Below are positions 16,208 through 25,782 of a DNA stretch of 64,000 nucleotides, piece after piece. Below the pieces are notes generated by a model. It made no database searches. It saw only the letters and a list, made by a program, of their open reading frames with translations, and was not told where the DNA came from. How positions within the stretch are numbered: the stretch's first letter is position 1; the number at the start of each line of letters is the position of its first letter. Made by a program: the position numbers and the translations under genes. The DNA comes from Pseudomonadota bacterium (GTDB lineage: Bacteria > Pseudomonadota > Gammaproteobacteria > Steroidobacterales > Steroidobacteraceae), in the NCBI GenBank assembly GCA_016704655.1, contig JADIZR010000004.1, positions 111,001-175,000 of the forward strand, read 5' to 3'.

Positions 16208-18598
16208 TCAATCCACCTCGGGCCTGGGAGCCCTTTCGTACCTGCGGATCGATCTCCTGTGTTCACGCTGGTACTCGGCGAAGTACCGCTTCAGGATGGA
16301 CCGTTGCCGGTCCGATCCGGTGAAGTACTGCCCGAGGTCCTCCGTCTGGTAGCCCAGGAGGCGTTTCAAGTTCGGTTCGACATCGATCATCCCGTACTGA
16401 TCCATGTCGGAGAATTCGAGAATCGGGTGGTCGTCCGTGTGGATCGGTTCGCCGGCGACCATGTTGTCGACGTCCTGCTCCCCGAGCAGCAACATGCTCG
16501 CAACTTCATAGGCGTCGTCGACCTTGATCGTCTTGAGATCAGCTCGCACGTTGTTCAGCTCGTTCATCTTCTGCGCCAGACCGCCGAGATCGACCTGGGT
16601 CCGCTGCGGTGTACCCACCGCAATGACGAAGTGAGTGGGATACTGCGTGAAGTACCAGACGGTGGTATGGGGATAGACCCGGTCGAAGGTGGCGATCAGG
16701 ATCCGGAGATCCTCGAATGAGAGTCCCCCAAGGGGCAGCCAGGCCGCCGCGATCCCGTCTTCGGTCAGGGCATCCTGCATGATCTCGAAGTATTCGCGAG
16801 TGTAGAGATAAGGGTTGCGCTTGTACTTCAGGTTGGTGACATCGGTCACGATGACATCGAAGTCCTGATCCACGGCTCCGATGTAGTTGCGCGCGTCGTC
16901 CAGGACGAGGTTCAGATCCGGGTCGGCATAGGACCTGCGGTTGACCGCGCTGAACAGCGGCGCGGCCTCGATGATTTTCTCTTCGATTTCCACGGCATCG
17001 ACCGCGACATCGTGCAGCAGCATGCTGCCCGAGGTCGTCCCGGTGCCGAAACCGACTGTCAGCGCCGCCCGCGGGTCGTCAGCCAGCAGCAGCGGAAGGT
17101 GGGCTAGCATCTTGGAGTCCGCCAACAGGACCGGGTCAGTCCCCGAGACGTTCTGGCCGTCGACGAACACGCCCCTGTACTGGTCGTTCCCCAGGACGCT
17201 GACCGTGCCCGACAAGCCCTCTGCGTAGTAGACGACGCGCAGGCCGTTCACTTCCTTGTGAAAGGTTTTGCTGTCGGAGAAGACCAGCAGGTTCGCCAGG
17301 ACGCCGACCAACAGCAGGGCCGCCCATCGTGTGCGGGAGACATCGCGCACCCGGAGCAACAGCACGAGCGCAATCAGCAGGCTCAGGTTGACGAGAATGA
17401 GCGTCGTATTCCACATCCCCGCGAACGGGATCAGCACGAAGCCGGTCAGGAGACTGCCCAGGACGCACCCGGCGGTGTTGGAGAACAGGATCTTGCCTGC
17501 CTTGGCCCCGATTTGCTGGACGTCATGGGCGTAGATCCGCAGACCCAGCGGAAACAGTATCCCCATGAAGACCGCCGGGATGAGCGACACGACGAACGCC
17601 AGGGCCATGCTCGCGTTCAGATAGCCAACGGACAGCGACTGCTCCAACAGCAGCGTGAGCGTTTCGAATTTTCTGAACAGGAACAGCACCAGCGCCCCAC
17701 TCAGCGCAGTGAGAATGCAGACGCCGCTGAACCACGACTCCAGGTCGTGCCGATGGTCTATCGTCCGGGATACCAGGAAGGAACCGATCGAGAAACCGAG
17801 CAGGAAGCCGGCCACAATCAGCGCAAAGGCCTGGGACGTCGACAGGCCGTAGGTCGACAGTATCCGGACCCAGAGAACCTCGTAGCCCAGGCTGATGAAT
17901 CCTGTCAGGAACAGGATGAACAGCATGTAGGAATAAGGCGTGTTCGCTTCGGTCGACTCGGCAGCGGCGCCGATTCAGACTTGCCGACGACGATGATGGC
18001 CGCCACCAACAGATTACCGGCGACGGCGAGCATCAGGGTCACGGAAGACCCCCAGATACCGCACGAGCACGAAGCCGGTGAGCAGTGCGCCGGCGAACGC
18101 CCCCAGGGTGTTGAGATAATAGATTCTGCTGAAGCCAGAGCCGAAGGTTGTAGACGCAGTGAGGGAATACTTCGTGATCAGCGGCATTGTGCCGCCGATG
18201 AAGAAGACCGGCGGCAGGAGCACCGCGACCGACAGCAGCAGCCGGACGACGGACATCCCGTAGAGGTCGAGGCTGTTGTAGGCGGACTCGTACAGATATC
18301 GGTAGACGGGCAGGTGATCGATGACGAGGTAGGACGCGAGGGATGTGACCGCGATGCAGACCTCAACGTACATGTAGATCCTGAGCGGATTCCCGGTACG
18401 TTCCGACCACTTGCCGAAGAAGTAACTTCCCAGTCCGAGCCCGAGCAGGAACACCGCCACGACCGTTGCCACGGCGAAACTGCTGACGCCGAAGACCAGC
18501 CCGAGCAGCCGGACCCAGATCAACTGATAGACCAGGGCCGAACTCCCGGAAATGAAGATCGCGGTATAGAAAAGCCTTTTGCTCAATGTCCAGGCCAT
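16208..18598 (-). CDS. Fused permease/spermidine synthase-like protein, two frameshifts
   Basis: This is a membrane-fused spermidine-synthase-type protein. The N-terminal half (18598 down to about 18049) and the segment starting near 17975 contain repeated transmembrane helices such as GSSALVYQLIWVRLLG and GFISLGYEVLWVRILS. The C-terminal half carries a Rossmann methyltransferase-like fold with VGFGTGTTSG, DAVEIEE and DFDVIVTD, which match the aminopropyl-transferase nucleotide site. Two opposite single-base shifts (an extra base near 18049 and a missing one near 17975) break the frame. The 20 or so residues between them read as a sensible helix (LMLAVAGNLLVAAIIVVG), so the gene is probably intact in the organism. 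Start 18598 follows AAGGGACA. The substrate is uncertain; many fused members are not proven spermidine synthases. Confidence 0.75.
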
Positions 18599-18810
18599 CG
18601 GCACTTGTCCCTTGTTGAGTCGAAAGAATCGCGGAACAGGATCCACGCGCACGTTCAAGGACTCCGCTCGATTGTCCGTGTCGCACCGCGCCGATCTTTC
18701 TCGGCCGTGCCGGTAAGGTTACTTGCAGCACGGACGAGAACCACAGGGTTTACCGTAAGCGATGGGCGCCGCGCGTCCGGCATAACATCGGACACGCCTG
18801 TCGGGCGCGT

Positions 18811-18839
18811 AAAAAAAAGGTGGGCCGGCAGGCCCACCT
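18811..18839 (-). terminator. Rho-independent terminator of decaheme copy A
   Basis: Read on the minus strand, a nine-pair stem AGGTGGGCC / GGCCCACCT with a four-base loop is followed by eight T. A second hairpin (GGGGTGGGCC / GGCCCACCCC, loop CGAA) at 18863-18886 lies between it and the stop codon, giving a double-hairpin end. Confidence 0.9.
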
Positions 18840-18915
18840 CGTGAGAGTTTTCTTGAGCGATTGGGGTGGGCCCGAAGGCCCACCCCGCTCGCCTGGAGCT
18901 CAGTCGAACATCAGC

Positions 18916-21268
18916 TCACTTCGTATCGAGAATGGTCTGACGTCCGTTCTCGAAGGTCTGCGGCGTCCAGCCATTCTGGTACGCATGACCGCGCGCGTCG
19001 GTCGTCTGGTGGCAGCTCGTGCAGGCGGCCGCCGAGGCACCCTGCAGCGTGTCGTCGAGCTGGTTCTTCCAGACCGTGCTCGTGCCCGTGCCCGAGTCGA
19101 TCGCACCGGCGTCGAGCGTGGTGGCCACGGCCTTGCCCTGATCGGGGATCAGGTCGAAGCCGTCCACGTGGCAGGCCGCGCAGTCGTTCCACAACCGCGG
19201 ATAGGTCGGGTGGTTCAGATAGTGCGCCTGCGTCGCCTGCGGCACGGCAGGGTCGCCGCCGAAGACCAGCGTCGGCGTGCTGTCAGCCGGCCAGTTCGCG
19301 GGGTCGTCCCTTCGGCCGCCCAGGCATAGATGCCGCGGGTCCGATAGACCACGTACGGCGCCAGGCCCGTGCCCGCCGAGTGGATGGCGTGCAGCATGGT
19401 CTTGAACTCGTAGGTCTGGCCAACCTTGCCGTCGTACGCTTCGGACGCGTCGACGCCCATGAGAACGCGGTTGTTCTGGTCACTCGAGGCCGAGTTGTGG
19501 CAGATGATGCACATCGTCACGTTATCAACGCGGGTATTGCCGTGCTGATAGAGCGAACCGACATGGCACTTCAGGCACTGCTCGGTGTCGGCGATCAGAC
19601 GCCGGTCGGTCGCCTTGGCACCCGTGCCCACGACGAACTCGTAGGTTGGAGTCGGGACGCGGACGAACATCAAGGGCTCCGCCCAGTGCTCAGTCGACAT
19701 GCCTGCCGGGACCGGCAGCTGCGGCTTGCCCTGGAGGGCCACGATGCCCCGTGTGCCGGCCGGGATGGCGGCGTCCACCGGGATGGTCGTGGTCGCCACG
19801 TTGCCGGCGCAGACCGTGTTGGTGGTGTCCAGGTTCACGGCACTGGCCTGGCCCGGCGCGTTCGCCTGGCCGAGGACGTAGTCATCGCCCTGCGCGTAGC
19901 TGCGCAGCATGCTCAATGTGCCCTCGCCCGCGGTATTCGGCGCGTATGGGAAGAACCCCGGCGCATCCGTGGTCACCGTCGTGTTGCAAGGATTCACGGC
20001 GACTGCGGGGTTCGGACCTGCGCCGTCGGCGTCAAAGGTGGCTGACCAGTTGATCGTCAGGTTGACCGTGTCGTCGACGACGCTGTCGATCTGCCAGGTG
20101 AACTTCTTGCCTTCGCTGACAGAGAGGTCTTCGCCGCCATAGATGATGCCGACGCGCTCGGTCTCGAGCCCGTTGTGGAAGTCCGTGACGACGACCTTGC
20201 TCGATGCCACGCCGGAAGCGTTGTGGCAAACGGTGCAGTCCTCGGTCGGGGCGAAGGCCTCGTGGAACGTCAGGCCGGAGGCCGTGAAGTCCCAGCTGTC
20301 CATCGACTCGTGGCAGCTGTAGCAGCCCGGGCCCGTGACCGGCATCGCGTTCGCCGCCGCCAGCGTTTCCGTGCTGTCGTGGCAGACGCTGCAGTTGGTC
20401 ATGTACGTCGGGTAGGTGACCGAGAACTGCGTGTCCGCGTTGAACTCGTACTCGCCAGTCGGCATGTTGTGCGAGTTGTGGATGCCGTGCACCAGGCCCA
20501 CGAAGCTGTCGGGTATCCAGGTGTACAGGCTGCCCGTGTGGCACACCACGCACTCCGAAGCGACCATCGACCCGTAGGCGTACTGGAACGACGGAGTAGG
20601 CCCGGTGTGGGGAGCTATGCCCTGATCGCCGTGGCAGTTGTTGCAGGACTGATTGCTGACGAGAGCAGTACGCGGGGCGGCAGGATAGTCGCCCGACACG
20701 CTGATGTTCTTCGTCACGGGGTCGTCCGCGATGCGGAACAGGTACCGCGAGTCAGGATTCGCCCCGGCACCCAGGATCTTCATGGTGTAGGTGCCGTCGC
20801 CGTTGTCGGTCACCACGGGCGCGGCAGGCAGGAGCAGGTCGGACTGCGCGCCGCCGGCTGCCAGCCGATAGGCAGTACGCACATTGGTGAAGCCGATTGC
20901 AGGTTGACCGTCGATGTTCACGCTGTAGGCGACGTCCAGATCGGCGCCGTTCACCGTGAACGCGGGTGCACTGACAGCCACCTGCCCGGTGACGGCATGC
21001 ACTGCGTCGACAGCGGCCAGCGAGCCGACGTCGTGACAGACGCCGCAGGACTCCCGCGGCTCGATCTTGGCAACTCCCGCGGGCGGGACCCGTGGGACCC
21101 GTGGGACCCGTGGGACCCGTGGCACCGTCAGTGCCGTCCGTGCCCGCAGGGACCTGTTGCCCCGTCCCTGCCATCGTCACCGGAACAGCCGGCCATGCCG
21201 GCGCCCAACGCCAACAGCGCGATGAGCGGCACGAATCCACGTGCGCCTCGAAGCCTTGCAAGTCTCAT
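18916..21268 (-). CDS. OmcA/MtrC-family decaheme lipoprotein cytochrome, copy A, frameshifted
   Basis: This is a surface decaheme cytochrome. It has signal peptide and lipobox (GAGMAGC), then a collagen-like Gly-x-x linker, and ten CxxCH sites: CGVCH, CNNCH, CVVCH, CSVCH, CYSCH, CTVCH, CLKCH, CIICH, CAACH and CTSCH. Three one-base shifts break it. One extra C lies in the linker near 21150, another extra C near 21080, and one base is missing near 19300. At the last site copy B has TTCGGGAGGGTCG where copy A has TTCGCGGGGTCG. Correcting all three gives about 784 residues. All heme motifs survive, which argues for consensus errors or very recent decay. The start at 21268 has a GAGGGAG ribosome site. 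Confidence 0.85.
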
Positions 21269-21373
21269 TTTTGACTCCCTCACTCGGCTTGCGCCGAAAC
21301 GAAAGAACTGGGCGGTGCGTCCAGTCCGGAATTTGTCGGGAGCCATGGTAGGTCCCTGCTTGTCACGCAATAA

Positions 21374-21414
21374 CCGCGGATTACCGAAAGTTTGCTGCGA
21401 GTTAGGGAACTTTC
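21374..21414 (-). promoter_or_regulatory. Conserved upstream element, copy A
   Basis: Beyond the identical leader the upstream regions of the two duplicated cytochrome genes diverge. A block reading CGGATTACCGAA, then GTTTGCTGCGAGTTAGGGAAC on copy A, remains shared with 24131-24170. Conservation in otherwise divergent sequence suggests a promoter or operator. No clear -35/-10 pair or sigma-54 site was recognised. Confidence 0.4.
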
Positions 21415-21541
21415 TGGACCTGCTGTTATCGCTCGAAGCGAGAGTGGGAACAGGTCGCATGTCCAGCTGGTCGTTGGCGCCTTGATCGATGCGTCCGCTG
21501 CAGGTTCCACAGCAACGTTGCTGGGCTCGTCGCCGCCGCGT

Positions 21542-21570
21542 AAAAAAAAGGTGGGCCGGCAGGCCCACCT
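21542..21570 (-). terminator. Rho-independent terminator of decaheme copy B
   Basis: This is the same AGGTGGGCC / GGCCCACCT stem with an eight-T tail on the minus strand as in copy A. The second hairpin at 21594-21617 has one substitution (GGGT instead of GGGC) that weakens one pair. Confidence 0.9.
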
Positions 21571-21646
21571 CGTGAGAGTTTTCTTGAGCGATTGGGGTGG
21601 GTCCGAAGGCCCACCCCGCTCGCCTGGAGCTCAGTCGAACATCAGC

Positions 21647-24024
21647 TCACTTCGTATCGATAATGGTCTGACGCCCGTTCTCGAAGGTCTGCGGCGTCCA
21701 GCCATTCTGGTACGCATGACCCCTCGCGTCGGTCGTCTGGTGGCAGCTCGTGCAGGCGGCTGCCGATGCACCCTGCAGCGTATCGTCGAGCTGGTTCTTC
21801 CACACATTGGTGGTACCCGCGTCGACCGTGCCCGCGTCGAGCGTGGTGGCCACGGCCTTGTCCTGATCGGGGATCAGGTCGAAGCCGTCCACGTGGCAGG
21901 CCGCGCAGTCGTTCCACAACCGCGGATAGGTCGGGTGGTACAGGGTGTGCGGCTGCGTCGCCTGCGGTACCGCTGGATCACCACCGAAGACCAGTGTCGG
22001 CGTGCTGTCAGCCGGCCAGTTCGGGAGGGTCGTCCCTTCGGCCGCCCAGGCATAGATGCCGCGGGTCCGATAGACCACGTACGGCGCCAGGCCCGTGCCC
22101 GCCGAGTGAATGGCGTGCAGCATGGTCTTCAGCTCGTACGTCTGGCCAACCTTGCCGTCGTACGCTTCGGACGCGTCGACGCCCATCAGAACGCGGTTGT
22201 TCTGGTCGCTCGAGGCCGAGTTGTGGCAGATGATGCACATCGTCACGTTATCAACGCGGGTATTGCCGTGCTGATAGAGCGAGCCGACATGGCACTTCAG
22301 GCACTGCTCGGTGTCGGCGATTTCAGACGCCGGTCGGTCGCCTCGGCACCCGTGCCCACGACGAACTCGTAGGTTGGAGTCGGGACGCGGACGAACATCA
22401 AGGGCTCCGCCCAGTGCTTGGTCGACATGCCTGCCGGGACCGGCAGCTGCGGCTTGCCCTGCAGGGCCACGATGGCCCGTGTGCCGGCCGGGATGGCGGC
22501 GTCCACCGGGATGGTCGTCGTCGCCACGTTGGCGGCGCAGACCGTGTTGGTGGTCGACAGGTTCACGGCCGCGGCCTGACCCGGCGCGTTCGCCTGGCCG
22601 AGCACGTAGTCATCGCCCTGCGCATAGCTGCGCAGCATGCTCAAGGTGCCCTCGTTCGCGGTATTCGGCGCAAACGGGAAGAACCCCGGCGCATCCGTGG
22701 TCACCGTCGTGTTGCAAGGATTCACGGCGACGCGGGTTGACCTGCGCCGCGGCGTCAAGGTGGCTGACCAGTTGATCGTCAGGGTGGCCTTGTCGTCGAC
22801 GACGCTGTCGATCTGCCAGGTGAACTCTTGCCCTCGCTGACAGAGAGGTCTTCGCCGCCATAGATGATGCCGACGCGCTCGGTCTCGAGCCCGTTGTGGA
22901 AGTCCGTGACGACGACCCTGCTCGATGCCACGCCGGAAGCGTTGTGGCAAACGGTGCAGTCCTCGGTCGGGGCAAAGGCCTCGTGGAACGTCAGGCCGGA
23001 GGCTGTGAAGTCCCAGCTGTCCATCGACTCGTGGCAGCTGTAGCAGCCCGGGCCCGTGACCGGCATCGCGTTCGCCGCCGCCAGCGTCTCCGTCTGTCGT
23101 GGCAGACGCTGCAGTTGGTCATGTAGGTCGGATAGCTGACCTCGATGGGGTCCTCGCCAGGAATCGTGAACCCGCCGCTCGGCATGTTGTGCGAATTGTG
23201 AATGCCGTGCGCCAAGTAGACCAGGCTGTAGTCGTCTGGAGCATTTACCGCGCTGTGGCAGGCCACGCAGGCATCCGCATTGAACGGGTTGTAGTGATGG
23301 CTGCGCCTGTGCCCGCGAAAGTGCCGTGGCAGTTCTGGCACGACTGGTTGCTGACAAGAGCGGGACGCACGTATGCCGCGTCATCGGCATATACGCTGGC
23401 CCGACGGACAGGGGTGACACCCTCCGTTTCTAGCCTAAAGTAAACCCTGGAATCGGTGCCGACAAAGCTTGCAGCGCCTGGGATGCGGAGCTTGTATTCG
23501 CCACCCGCAACACTGTCGAGTACACCAAGAGCGATACTGGTCGGATCGGTCGGAACGTCTTCGTTGTTCTGATACCGCGTGTAGACAGTATTCGGCGCGG
23601 CACCCACACCCTGGAGAATGACAGCGCGGTTGACGGCCGTGAAACCATCGTAACTCGCGCCATTGAGATTGATATTGAACGTGACGACAAGGTCAGCCCC
23701 GTCCACGACGGGTGCGGTCGCTGTGAAGGAGACCTCCCGATCGATGGCATGCGAGTCGTCGACAGCGGCCAGCGAGCCGACGTCGTGACAGACGCCGCAG
23801 GACTCGCGCGGCTCGATCTTGGCAACTCCCGTGGGACCCGTGGGGACCCGTGGGACCCGTGGGACCCGTGGACCCGTGGCACCGGCAGTGCCGTCCGTGC
23901 CCGCAGGACCTGTTGCCCCGTCCCTGCCATCGTCACCGGAACAGCCGGCCATGCCGGCGCCCAACGCCAACAGCGCGATGAGCGGCACGAATCCACGTGC
24001 GCCTCGAAGCCTTGCAAGTCTCAT
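21647..24024 (-). CDS. OmcA/MtrC-family decaheme lipoprotein cytochrome, copy B, multiply frameshifted
   Basis: This is a paralogue of copy A with the same signal peptide, lipobox and C-terminal half. The region between hemes 1 and 4 differs (for example VDGADLVVTFNINLNGASYD and ADACVACHSAVNAPDD). All ten CxxCH sites can be found when frames are joined: CGVCH, CQNCH, CVACH, CSVCH, CYSCH, CTVCH, CLKCH, CIICH, CAACH and CTSCH. Indels relative to copy A lie near 23295, 23095, 22828, 22730-22760 (several) and 22321 (two extra T). Two compensating shifts in the collagen-like linker near 23840-23870 turn Gly-Pro-Thr triplets into PRV triplets. Such density suggests a poorly resolved tandem repeat or a decaying gene. 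The start at 24024 has a GAGGGAG site. Confidence 0.8.
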
Positions 24025-24406
24025 TTTTGACTCCCTCACTCGGCTTGCGCCGAAACGAAAGAACTGGGCGGTGCGTCCAGTCCGGAATTTGTCGGGAGCC
24101 ATAGTAGGACGGTAGACACAGGACAATTACTTCGGATTACCGAAGTTTCGCCGCGAATTAGGGAACTTTTCCCGCGGCACAGGCACCGTGCGCGGCGAGA
24201 TGCATCCTGTTCGCATCCAGCACAAGCGAGATCAGTTCGGGCGATGCACTGCCATTGGGTGCAGTACCTACGCACGCCGTCGAAATACGGATGTCAAACC
24301 GAATCGTCTATTGGTTAGCGCGTAGCGCACCGGCCGCTGACTCATCCCGCGCTGCATGGCAAGATTCCACGTCACGGCCATCCCGGCCGCTCGAGGATCA
24401 AGCGGC
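24025..24406 (-). promoter_or_regulatory. Intergenic region upstream of decaheme copy B with a palindrome
   Basis: No gene is visible in this 382-base stretch. It begins with the leader shared with copy A (to 24102). A perfect inverted repeat ACTTCGG-ATTA-CCGAAGT follows at 24129-24146, inside the element shared with copy A. The remaining sequence up to 24406 shows nothing I can assign; it must hold the promoter of the divergent NTF2-like gene. Confidence 0.4.
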
Positions 24407-24769
24407 ATGCCGAACAGAGACTGGTGGAGTTCGTTGTTTGCGACCATCGACGGCAAACGCACGCAGGAATTCGCAGAATTCCTGACACACGACGGTGAAT
24501 TCCGTTTCGGCAGCCAGCCCGCGGTGCATGGCCAGGCGAACGTCGCCGCCTACGTCGAAGCGTTCTTCGGCATGATCGGCGGCAGCAAGCACGAGTTGCT
24601 GCGGACCTGGGATGCCGACGGCTCGACGGTGTGCGAAGGACTCGTCACCTACACGCGGCTCGACGGCTCGCAGGTCGCGATCCCGTTCGTCAACGTGTTC
24701 TACCTGCGCGGCGACAAGATCGCCCGCTACCTCATCTACATCGACAACGGGCCGCTCTTTGCCGGCTAG
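24407..24769 (+). CDS. NTF2-like/SnoaL-like family protein
   Basis: This 120-residue protein shows the alpha+beta cone pattern of the nuclear transport factor 2 superfamily. It has an N-terminal helix (WWSSLFATIDGK), FRFGSQPAVHGQANVAAYVE with the typical turn, and closing strands VTYTRLDGSQVAIPF and KIARYLIYIDNGPLF. Members act as polyketide cyclases, isomerases, or small ligand-binding proteins, and the substrate cannot be told here. ATG 24407 is preferred to the in-frame 24356 because it starts at the first structured residues. Its last four bases overlap the convergent hypE stop. Confidence 0.7.
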   Translation: MPNRDWWSSLFATIDGKRTQEFAEFLTHDGEFRFGSQPAVHGQANVAAYVEAFFGMIGGSKHELLRTWDADGSTVCEGLVTYTRLDGSQVAIPFVNVFYLRGDKIARYLIYIDNGPLFAG

Positions 24770-25782
24770 CAGATGCGCGGCAGCGGATCGTCCTCGAGTT
24801 CCTCGATCACGCGCTCACCGCCCAGCGGCGTGCGCAGGATCAAGCGCAGCGGCTGCTCCTGGACGCGGCCGATGATGGCGGCATCGCTGCCGGACGGCAG
24901 CGCCCGCACGGCCGCAAGGGCCGCTGCGGCCTCGTCTGCGGCAACGACCGCGACGACACGACCCTCGCAGGCCAGGAAATACGGGTCGTAGCCGAGCATT
25001 TCGCACACCGAGCGCACGGAATCGCGAACCGGCACCTGCGTCTCGTCGAGATACACCCCGAGTCCCGCCGCGTGCACGATTTCGTGCATCACCGTGGCGA
25101 TCCCGCCGCGGGTCGGGTCGCGCATGAAGCGCAGCCCCTTGCAGCGGGCCAGCTCGAGCGTGATGGGCAGCACGCTCGCGGCGTCGGACTGCAGGTCGCC
25201 TCGCAGGCCGAACTGCTCGCGGGCGAGCATGACCGCAATGCCGTGGTCACCGACCGGACCACTCACCAGGATGGCGTCGCCCGCGCGAATCTCGCGCATG
25301 CCGAGCCGCAGGTTCGGGTTGCGCACCCCGATGCCGCTCGTGTTCAGGTAGATGCCGCCGCCTTCGCCGCGACGCACGACCTTGGTGTCGCCGGCCGCCA
25401 CCACGACGCCGATCTCCCTGGCTGCCTGCGCAATCCCCGCGACGACGCGTTCGAGCACGGCGAACTCGAGACCTTCCTCGAGCAGCACGCCGAGACTCAG
25501 GTACTTCGGCACCGCGCCCGCCACGGCGAGATCGTTGGTCGTGCCGTGCACGGCGAGCGAGCCGATGTTGCCGCCGGGAAACTCGATGGGTTGCACGGTG
25601 AAACTGTCGGTCGTGAACGCGAGCTCGCCATCCGCGGCGTTCCACGGCAACACGGCTGCGTCGGATTCCGTGTCGAGCAACGGATTGGCGAGATGGCGAG
25701 CAAAGATCTCGTGGATCAGTTCACGCATGTAGCGCCCGCCGTTGCCGTGCGCCAGGGAAACGTGTGTGTCCTGCATCGTCAT
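24766..25782 (-). CDS. hypE: Hydrogenase maturation protein HypE
   Basis: HypE dehydrates a carbamoyl group to cyanide for the Fe(CN)2CO centre of [NiFe] hydrogenases. The 338-residue protein has LAHGNGGRYMRELI at the N terminus, the ATP-binding FPGGNIGSLAVHGTTNDLAV region and DPTRGGIATVMHEI. It ends in the essential C-terminal PRIC whose cysteine carries the thiocyanate. The start at 25782 overlaps the stop of the upstream radical SAM gene by four bases. It is the last gene of the hyp operon. Confidence 0.95.
   Translation of the reverse strand: MTMQDTHVSLAHGNGGRYMRELIHEIFARHLANPLLDTESDAAVLPWNAADGELAFTTDSFTVQPIEFPGGNIGSLAVHGTTNDLAVAGAVPKYLSLGVLLEEGLEFAVLERVVAGIAQAAREIGVVVAAGDTKVVRRGEGGGIYLNTSGIGVRNPNLRLGMREIRAGDAILVSGPVGDHGIAVMLAREQFGLRGDLQSDAASVLPITLELARCKGLRFMRDPTRGGIATVMHEIVHAAGLGVYLDETQVPVRDSVRSVCEMLGYDPYFLACEGRVVAVVAADEAAAALAAVRALPSGSDAAIIGRVQEQPLRLILRTPLGGERVIEELEDDPLPRIC

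Larger units (their letters stand above)
18807..21346. repeat. Tandem duplication unit, copy A
   Basis: This segment and 21538-24102 are direct repeats of about 2.55 kb. Each holds the same pair of hairpins, a complete OmcA/MtrC gene and the same 78-base leader upstream of the start codon. Similarity is near-identical for roughly the first 1.6 kb and at the leader/signal-peptide end. It is low in the segment coding for the region between hemes 1 and 4 (about 20400-20990 here). Confidence 0.9.
21538..24102. repeat. Tandem duplication unit, copy B
   Basis: This is the second copy of the 2.55-kb direct repeat, including both terminal hairpins, the decaheme gene and the 78-base leader. It joins copy A head-to-tail with about 190 bases of non-repeated sequence between the units. 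Confidence 0.9.

Noticed and set aside
17258..18844. Long plus-strand open frame opposite the fused spermidine synthase
   Set aside because: The Gln/Asp/Arg-rich product without motifs is typical of an antisense frame; the minus strand carries recognised domains.
21083..21122. Tandem nine-base GGGACCCGT repeats (also 23830-23875)
   Set aside because: They code for the Gly-Pro-Thr collagen-like linker of the decaheme lipoproteins and are not an independent element.
18807..24102. Composite transposon or IS-mediated duplication
   Set aside because: No transposase, inverted terminal repeats or target-site duplications are visible at the unit ends.
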